In this document: in pieces, positions 58,672-64,000 of the stretch
Layout of the letters: every line of letters begins with the position of its first letter
How positions within the stretch are numbered: position 1 is the first letter of the stretch
Assembly: GCA_000955785.1 (NCBI GenBank)
Contig: JYOD01000064.1
Coordinates: 1-64,000, forward strand
DNA: 64,000 nt
DNA from: Burkholderiaceae bacterium 16
Lineage (GTDB): Bacteria; Pseudomonadota; Gammaproteobacteria; Burkholderiales; Burkholderiaceae
Direction of reading: 5' to 3'
Translations under genes and position numbers: made by a program
Notes under the pieces: generated by a model
Database searches by the model: none
Seen by the model: the letters and a program-made list of their open reading frames with translations, nothing else
What the model was told of the DNA's origin: nothing

Positions 58672-59763
58672 ATGCCGGCCGTCCCGACCCCGTTGAACCC
58701 ACGCCACAGCCATTCCCAATCCAACCGCAACGCCACCTCGGCCCTGCAACCCAACGGCAGCCAGGCCAGCACTGCCGTCATCGCCAACGGACACGCACTG
58801 CCGAATCCGGTACCGCGGCTGGATTTCATCCAGCAGTACCATGAGGACAGCGGTGCCCTGCGCGGCGAGATCACGCGCGGTCTGCTGGCCCGCGCCGCCA
58901 GCATCAGCCCCAAGTTCTTTTATGACGTACTTGGATCGCGCCTGTTCGAGGCCATCACCGATCTGCCCGAGTATTACCCCACGCGTACGGAGGCCGCGGT
59001 CTTCTCCGAGTTCGCGCCTGCCATGGCCGCGCGTGCCGGCAGCGGCTGCGTACTGATCGACCTTGGCGCGGGCAATTGCCAGAAAGCGGCGCGGCTGTTC
59101 GGCAGCCTGCAGCCGGCGCAATACGTCGCGCTCGATATTTCGGTGGAGTTCCTGCGCGGCACCTTGTTCTGCCTGCAGCAGCAGCATCCGCAGATTCCCA
59201 TGCTCGGCCTCGGCGCCGACTTGTGCGTGCCGCTCGACCTGCCGCCGGAAGTCAGGCGCGGGCGCCGGCTTTTCTTCTATCCGGGATCCAGCATCGGCAA
59301 CTTCGCGCCGGAGCAGGCGCGGGCCTTGCTGCAGCGTCTGCGGGCGGCCGCGGGGAGGGGGGATGGCGTGCTGATCGGCGTCGACCTGCTCAAGGACGAG
59401 CAGGCGCTGGTGGCGGCCTACGACGACCCGCTAGGCGTTACCGCCGCCTTCAACCGCAATGTGCTGCGTAACCTGAACCGCATCGTCGGCAGCGATTTCC
59501 AGCTTGACGACTGGCGGCACGCGGCCAGCTTCGACCCCGAGAACTCGCGCATCCAGATGCACCTGCGGGCGGGGCGGGATGTCACCGTGCGCTGGCCGGA
59601 AGGCAGCCGCGCCTTTCGCGCCGGCGAGCGGATTCACACCGAGGATTCCTATAAGTACCGGCCGGACGATTTCGCCACACTCCTTGAGGCCGCGGGCTTC
59701 GACGATCCGGTCTGGTGGACCGATCCGCGCGGCTGGTTCGCGGTGTTCCATGCGAGGGCCTGA
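58672..59763 (+). CDS. egtD: L-histidine N(alpha)-methyltransferase (EgtD-like)
   Basis: The 363-residue protein has about 50 low-complexity N-terminal residues, then the EgtD core: SPKFFYDVLGSRLFEAITDL, the SAM-binding IDLGAGNCQKAARLFG, the central FFYPGSSIGNF and the histidine-binding LIGVDLLKD. It trimethylates histidine to hercynine, the first step to ergothioneine and selenoneine. AAGGAAACGTC precedes the ATG at 58672. The next gene is a sulfoxide-synthase-like SenA/EgtB protein, so this pair probably makes a thio- or selenohistidine. Confidence 0.92.
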   Translation: MPAVPTPLNPRHSHSQSNRNATSALQPNGSQASTAVIANGHALPNPVPRLDFIQQYHEDSGALRGEITRGLLARAASISPKFFYDVLGSRLFEAITDLPEYYPTRTEAAVFSEFAPAMAARAGSGCVLIDLGAGNCQKAARLFGSLQPAQYVALDISVEFLRGTLFCLQQQHPQIPMLGLGADLCVPLDLPPEVRRGRRLFFYPGSSIGNFAPEQARALLQRLRAAAGRGDGVLIGVDLLKDEQALVAAYDDPLGVTAAFNRNVLRNLNRIVGSDFQLDDWRHAASFDPENSRIQMHLRAGRDVTVRWPEGSRAFRAGERIHTEDSYKYRPDDFATLLEAAGFDDPVWWTDPRGWFAVFHARA

Positions 59764-59904
59764 CCACGCCGGCGGGTGCTGCGCGGGCGGTGATGGTGCT
59801 GGTGTCATAATGCCCGCATCTCTCCTCGTGGGCGCGGCGCATGATGCCCGCCGCCCGCCGGGCAAATCAACCGTGGGCAATCCCATTCACCGTCAGAGTT
59901 CTTG

Positions 59905-61164
59905 ATGAGCGGCTTTTCCATGCTTCCCGACCTTCATTTCAATGGTGGCAAGACCGTCTGGGCCGACGCCCGAAGGCTGCCGCGCGAGGGCCTGGCGCAG
60001 GCGCTGGTGGAAGCGCGCAACCGCACCCTTGCCTGGCTCGCCGCTTTCGGCCAGACCCGGCGCGGTTGGGAAGTGCCTCGGCAGGATTTTGCGAACCCGC
60101 CGCTCTGGACGCTGGGCCATGTCGCCTGGCATGCCGAATGGTGGTGCCTGCGCGATGTGCGCACTCTGGAGCGCGACGGCTTGCCGTTGCAGGCCGCCGG
60201 TGTTCCTTCGTTGCTGGCTGGCGCGGACGAATGGTTCGATCCCGAGCGCATCGATCCCGATGCCCGCTGGGAGGCAGCGCTGCCCGACGTAGCGGTGGTC
60301 AAACGCTATGCCGGCGAGGTGCTCGAGGCCACCTTGCGCCGCCTGGCGGCGCAACCGGACGATGGCGATGCGACGCTCTACGCATGGCGTCGCGCGCTGT
60401 TTCACGAAGACCGCCAGGGCGAGGCCCTGGCTGCGCTGCTGCAGGCCGTGGGCATGGCGCCGGTGGAGCCGGCCGTGGCGCTACCTTCCGTGTCGGTACC
60501 GCACGGCGGCACCTTGCAGTTTCCCGGTGGGCGGTTCATCCAGGGCTGGAATGAGCCGGATGGCTTCGCGCTGCCCGACGAATTGCCGCCGCAGCCGACC
60601 TATGTGCCAGCTTTCGAGATGGATGCCGCGCCGGTCAGCAATGCGCAGTTTCTCGATTTCGTCGAGGACGGCGGCTATGAGCGCGCAGCATGGTGGACGG
60701 CGGCGGGGCACCAGTGGCTGATGATGCAGGACCGCTCCGCGCCGCGTTACTGGGCCCGGCATCCGGAGTCCCGGGCGTGGATGGCGTTGCGCTTCGGCAG
60801 CCTGCGCACCTTGAATCCTGACGAGGCGGTACGCCACGTCAGCCTGTTCGAGGCGCAGGCCTGGTGCGCCTGGGCAGACCGGCGCCTGCCGACGGAAGCG
60901 GAATGGGAACTGGCGGCGGTGCAGGCGCGCGGCGGCTTGCGCTGGGGCATGGTTCGCGAGTGGACGGCGAACCCCTACGAGCCCTATGCCGGTTTTGTCG
61001 CTGGCCCGGCCGATGTGGAGTTCGTTGACTGCTTCGCCACGCACCAGGTGGTGCGCGGTGCCTCGTTCGCCGGCGTGGCGCGTCAGCGCCATGCGCGCGC
61101 GCGGCTGGCGCTGCTGCCGGAGGACGATTTCGCGTTCGTGGGCTTTCGCAGCTGTTCCATATAG
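59905..61164 (+). CDS. SenA/EgtB-family iron enzyme with a missing third histidine
   Basis: The 419-residue protein has an N-terminal DinB-like domain and a C-terminal formylglycine-generating-enzyme-like domain (from FPGGRFIQGWNEPDG to VGFRSCSI). EgtB and SenA hold a non-haem iron with three histidines. His72 in LGHVAWHAEWW is present and His167 is at ALFHEDRQGEAL, but in other members I know the motif is HEDMHGEA, with a His four residues on. Here Gln171 replaces it. The family attaches cysteine or selenium donor sulfur to hercynine. It follows egtD after 141 bp. I would call it SenA/EgtB-like; activity is uncertain. The TTG at 59902 or the ATG at 59905 is the start. Confidence 0.85.
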   Translation: MSGFSMLPDLHFNGGKTVWADARRLPREGLAQALVEARNRTLAWLAAFGQTRRGWEVPRQDFANPPLWTLGHVAWHAEWWCLRDVRTLERDGLPLQAAGVPSLLAGADEWFDPERIDPDARWEAALPDVAVVKRYAGEVLEATLRRLAAQPDDGDATLYAWRRALFHEDRQGEALAALLQAVGMAPVEPAVALPSVSVPHGGTLQFPGGRFIQGWNEPDGFALPDELPPQPTYVPAFEMDAAPVSNAQFLDFVEDGGYERAAWWTAAGHQWLMMQDRSAPRYWARHPESRAWMALRFGSLRTLNPDEAVRHVSLFEAQAWCAWADRRLPTEAEWELAAVQARGGLRWGMVREWTANPYEPYAGFVAGPADVEFVDCFATHQVVRGASFAGVARQRHARARLALLPEDDFAFVGFRSCSI

Positions 61165-61200
61165 AGAGGGCCGGCAGGCCCCTTCGGCTGACATCTCCGC

Positions 61201-61238
61201 CAAATGAAAAAAGCACCCGAAGGTGCTTTTTTCATTTG
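61201..61238. terminator. long perfect bidirectional terminator
   Basis: A 17-bp perfect stem (CAAATGAAAAAAGCACC and its complement) with a CGAA loop. A- and T-runs within the stem let it stop transcription from both sides: SenA/EgtB-like on the plus strand and the helicase on the minus strand. Confidence 0.9.
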
Positions 61239-61286
61239 TTTGCGATGGAGCGCCACATTGGCGGCGCATTCATTCATCCGCGCGAA

Positions 61287-63230
61287 TTAACGCTCGAAAC
61301 GCGACCGACCACCGGTGTTGCCGTTGCCGCTGCGCTGGCCGCCGAAGCCGCTGCGGTTGCCGTCGCCGAAGCTGCGGGGCGCGCCGTCGCGGTTGCCATC
61401 GCGGTTGCCAAAGCTGCGGCCTTCGCCGCCGCGGTAGCCACCGTTGCCGCCGTTGCCTGCGCCACGGTTGCCGTCGGCGAAGCTACGGGGAGCCGCGCCG
61501 TCACGGTTGCCGAAGCCGCGGTTGTCGCCACCACGGTAGCCGCCTTCGTTGCCGAAGCTGCGCTGGCCGCCGGTCGCGCCCTGGCCACGATAGCCGGTGC
61601 TGTTGCCATTGGCGTTGCCGAAGCCGCCACGGTCGCCAAAACCACGGTTGCCGTCGCGATCGCCGAACGGGCGGTCGCCTGCGGGACGCGGGGCGCCGTC
61701 ACGGCTACCGAAGCCGCGGCTTTCACCGCCGCCGAACTTGCGGTCGCCGAAGCTGCGGTTTTCACCGCCGCGATAGCCGCCGCCATTGCTATTGCCACGG
61801 TAGCCACCGCGGTCACCGCCCGGCTTGCCGCCGAAGCCGGAGCGCGGCTTGGGCGAACGGCGCGGTTCCAGGCCTTCGATCACCGAAGCGTCGACGCGGT
61901 TATTGGTGAAACGCTCGATGCGCTTCCACTGGAACATGTCGCCATGGTTCACGAGGTTGATGGCGACGCCCGAGCGGCCGGCACGGCCGGTACGGCCGAT
62001 ACGGTGCACGTAGTCTTCGGCTTGCTTGGGCAGGTCGAAGTTGACCACGTGGGTGATGTCCGGCACGTCGATGCCGCGTGCAGCCACATCGGTTGCCACC
62101 AGGATGCGCAGGTTGCCGCGGCGCAGCGAGGTCAGGGTGCGGTTACGCGCGCCCTGGGTCATGTCGCCGTGCAGCGCGCCGGCTGCAAAACCGGTATCCG
62201 ACAGGCGCTCGGCCAGCGAATCGGCATCGCGCTTGGTCGCGGTGAAAACGATGGCTTGCTTGAGCGTGGCGTCGCGCAGCAGGTGGTCGAGCAGCTTTTC
62301 CTTGTGCGACATGTCGTCGGTGAAGTGCAGGCGCTGTTCGATATTGCTCTGGTCGGCGCGGGTCGCGGCGATTTCGATGCGTTGCGGGTCGCGCAGCTGG
62401 CGCGAAGCCAGTTGGGCGATGCGGCCGTCCAGCGTGGCCGAGAACATCAGCGTCTGGCGGGTGGCCGGGGTAGCGGCAACGATGGCGTCGATATCGTCGG
62501 CGAAGCCCATGTCGAGCATACGGTCGGCTTCGTCGAACACCAGCATGTCCAGCGCGGACAGGTCGATGCGGCCGGCTTCGACGTGGTCGAGCAGGCGGCC
62601 CGGCGTTGCCACCAGGATGTCAGGCATCTTGGACAGCGCGGCGAGCTGCTTCGGGTAGGGCATGCCGCCCAGGATGCTGGCGCACACGATGCGGCGCAGG
62701 TGGCGGCCGTACTTGGCGGTGGCTTCGGTCACCTGCAGGGCCAGTTCGCGCGTGGGGGTCAGCACCAGCAGCGCGGGTTGCGCCGGCGACGGACGGGGGC
62801 GCTTGCCCTTCATGCGCTTTACCGGATCATCGGAACGCGGGCGATTCGGCGAAGCCTTTTCGCTGATGCGCTGGATGGCCGGCAGGATGAAGGCGCCGGT
62901 TTTGCCCGAGCCGGTCTGGCTGGACACCAGCAGGTCGCGGCCAGCCAGGAAGGCGGGAATCGCTTGTGCCTGCACCGGGGTCGGCGTGGTGTAGTTCAGT
63001 TCAACGAGGGCGCGCAGGATTGCTTCTTCGAGGCCAAGCTTGGCAAAGCCGTTCTCGGCATTGACGTTAGCGGCGGCGGCAGGCGCAACGGCTTCCGGGC
63101 TGAGCATGGCGTCGAGCTTGTCGAGCGGGCTCGGTTCCTGGATAGCAGGCGTGGCGATGGCGGCGGCTTCGGTCGATGCGTCGGCGGCGGAGGCAAAAGC
63201 TTGCTCCGCACGAATGTCGTGCTGGGTCAT
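61287..63230 (-). CDS. DEAD-box RNA helicase with long glycine-rich tail
   Basis: The 647-residue protein has motif I SSQTGSGKTGAF, Ia PTRELALQV, Ib TPGRLLDHV, II VFDEADRMLDMGF, III SATLD, V ATDVAARGIDVP and VI HRIGRTGRAGRSG. The last 200 or so residues are Gly/Arg/Asn/Phe/Ser-rich with many FGNRDG and GGYRGG repeats, typical of RNA-binding, phase-separating tails. The start is the ATG at 63230 (MTQHDIRAEQAFASAADA). A promoter about 400 bp upstream gives a long leader. It probably acts at low temperature or in ribosome assembly. Confidence 0.95.
   Translation of the reverse strand: MTQHDIRAEQAFASAADASTEAAAIATPAIQEPSPLDKLDAMLSPEAVAPAAAANVNAENGFAKLGLEEAILRALVELNYTTPTPVQAQAIPAFLAGRDLLVSSQTGSGKTGAFILPAIQRISEKASPNRPRSDDPVKRMKGKRPRPSPAQPALLVLTPTRELALQVTEATAKYGRHLRRIVCASILGGMPYPKQLAALSKMPDILVATPGRLLDHVEAGRIDLSALDMLVFDEADRMLDMGFADDIDAIVAATPATRQTLMFSATLDGRIAQLASRQLRDPQRIEIAATRADQSNIEQRLHFTDDMSHKEKLLDHLLRDATLKQAIVFTATKRDADSLAERLSDTGFAAGALHGDMTQGARNRTLTSLRRGNLRILVATDVAARGIDVPDITHVVNFDLPKQAEDYVHRIGRTGRAGRSGVAINLVNHGDMFQWKRIERFTNNRVDASVIEGLEPRRSPKPRSGFGGKPGGDRGGYRGNSNGGGYRGGENRSFGDRKFGGGESRGFGSRDGAPRPAGDRPFGDRDGNRGFGDRGGFGNANGNSTGYRGQGATGGQRSFGNEGGYRGGDNRGFGNRDGAAPRSFADGNRGAGNGGNGGYRGGEGRSFGNRDGNRDGAPRSFGDGNRSGFGGQRSGNGNTGGRSRFER
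61290..61860 (-). repeat. tandem-like imperfect repeats encoding the helicase glycine-rich tail
   Basis: This stretch repeats short modules that encode FGNRDG, GGYRGG and similar, with GCCGCC/GCCGTTGCC-type DNA. The repeats are imperfect and not in strict tandem; the copy number could vary between strains. Confidence 0.6.
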
Positions 63231-63631
63231 GTCGTAGTTTTCTTTAAATGCATGGCACCCCATGCCGAACTAGCGAACAGGGGCGGGCGCAGTGCAAAGT
63301 CTTAAAAAGGCTTCGGCGCCAATCGGTGAGGCCGTTACGACAGACACAGCTGACAGTACGGCGGCAGGCAGGGCGACACCGGGCACAAGGCCGGGCGCGC
63401 GGTCCCTGGCAGGCAAACAGCTCTGTAGAGCTATTCAACAGGATCGGAGACGAGGCGACGTCGGTGAGAAATGCGTTCTGTCGGGTATCACCACTTGGCC
63501 TTGATTCAACAACTTTAAGGCAGGCCAGCCGGCGGGACCGGGGAGCAGAGCTTGAGAGCGGGGGCGGTATCGCCTGCCGGAAGAAACCGGTAGACGTGTT
63601 GCACAACTCACAGTGCGAACTCACGGCGCGA
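63231..63631 (-). other. 400-bp non-coding leader of the helicase gene
   Basis: Between the promoter at 63632 and the ATG at 63230 I find no conserved ORF. The sequence could hold a folded RNA. An ORF on the plus strand across it is not protein-like. Confidence 0.5.
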
Positions 63632-63640
63632 ATTATAGCA
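63632..63640 (-). promoter_or_regulatory. extended -10 of the helicase promoter
   Basis: On the minus strand TGCTATAAT, an extended -10, is at 63632-63640; no good -35 is needed. Transcription would start near 63625, giving a leader of about 395 nt. Confidence 0.6.
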
Positions 63641-63753
63641 GAAACAAAAGTAAGTTTGTTGCACTGCGATAGAAATTACTTTGAGGTGCTGAACGGCGAT
63701 TTTTGAGGCTCATTGGGCGCTTTTCATGGGATTTGCCGGTTCTGCATTCGGTA

Positions 63754-64000
63754 TTGCATCCGCGGGCCGCCTGCCTATACTGAATCCGTCGGGCGCATCG
63801 ATGCCCGGCAAGGTGGCGGACCAATGAGAACCTGCTGACCTTCCTCGGCGCTTTGCTTTAAGTGCTGCTAGCCGCTGATATCGCAGCAGTCGGCGTCATT
63901 GCCAGCTTTCCTTCGGCTCTCCGGGTGGTCCGGAGGGACGTCCGCGTCATGGGCGGAATCATGGGAAAACCTGCTTGCACGGCTGTTGCCGCGATAGCGC
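63754..64000 (+). promoter_or_regulatory. predicted promoter and leader of a gene beyond the window
   Basis: TTGCAT at 63754-63759 and TATACT at 63776-63781 are separated by 16 bases. From about 63788 to the end there is no clear coding frame, so the transcript has at least 210 nt of untranslated leader. It has several short inverted repeats, such as CTGCTAGCC...GCAGCAG and GGTCCGGAGGGACGTCC. It may hold a regulatory RNA that I cannot name. Confidence 0.4.

Noticed and set aside
61236..63305. 689-codon plus-strand ORF over the helicase
   Set aside because: Antisense to the DEAD-box gene, with Ala/Val repeats that mirror the glycine-rich tail.
63880..63990. Guanidine (ykkC) or thiamine riboswitch at the window end
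   Set aside because: Some fragments (GGTCCGGAGGGACGTCC) recall ykkC, but the conserved order and the key elements are missing.

Overview
This is a 64-kb, high-GC piece of a betaproteobacterial chromosome. Gene content and order point to the Cupriavidus/Ralstonia branch of Burkholderiaceae: three Bug-type (TctC) periplasmic binding proteins, a BPSS1780-type membrane protein, the order xseB-ispA-dxs-folE2, tsaD upstream of rpsU-yqeY-dnaG-rpoD, and an EgtD/SenA-like pair. Most genes are housekeeping, so this is probably the main chromosome. I see no rRNA operon, CRISPR array, intact insertion sequence or prophage.

Layout. 0.1-2.9 kb: a GntR regulator and a Bug protein, divergent from an amidohydrolase. 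3-6.6 kb: membrane protein, homoserine kinase, DUF2782 protein and LOG-family protein, all on the minus strand. 6.6-12 kb: polA, a type II NADH dehydrogenase and a Tat-exported dienelactone hydrolase. 12-16.2 kb: a ZIP metal transporter with an apparent non-ATG start, a mercaptopyruvate sulfurtransferase, a DMT permease and an orphan Rieske oxygenase. 16.5-20.9 kb: isoprenoid precursor genes and folE2. 20.9-29.2 kb: tsaD, a flavoprotein, then rpsU-yqeY-dnaG-rpoD and a CAU tRNA that looks like tRNA-Ile2.

29.2-32.6 kb is an accessory, decaying patch beside the tRNA. It holds a two-TM protein, a small frameshifted membrane gene, an FhaC/ShlB two-partner-secretion transporter with a frameshifted signal peptide and no C-terminal end, a DUF2341 fragment fused onto it, a GNAT acetyltransferase and a 49-residue membrane protein. 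32.7-38.6 kb holds two catabolic regulator/target units: IclR with a CoA-transferase and a Bug protein, and LysR with a Bug protein. Both regulators are divergent from their likely targets.

38.7-42.5 kb is the most interesting block. It is a four-gene minus-strand operon encoding a ribbon-helix-helix-like protein, PspA/IM30, a YqiJ-like OB-fold membrane protein and a flotillin. Two direct repeats exactly 10 bp apart lie upstream, a spacing typical of ribbon-helix-helix operators. I read it as an envelope-maintenance module that may regulate itself.

43-64 kb is largely housekeeping: a DEAD-box helicase, gluQRS, LysR/pirin, a CobD/CbiB paralogue, rsgA and an M48 protease, orn, an AEC permease, mogA, darP/pmbA, and thyA-folA. 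It also contains terC behind a recognisable yybP-ykoY (Mn2+) riboswitch, egtD with a SenA/EgtB-like gene that lacks one expected iron-binding histidine, and a second DEAD-box helicase with a long glycine-rich tail and a long leader. The window ends in what looks like a promoter and untranslated leader for a gene beyond position 64000.
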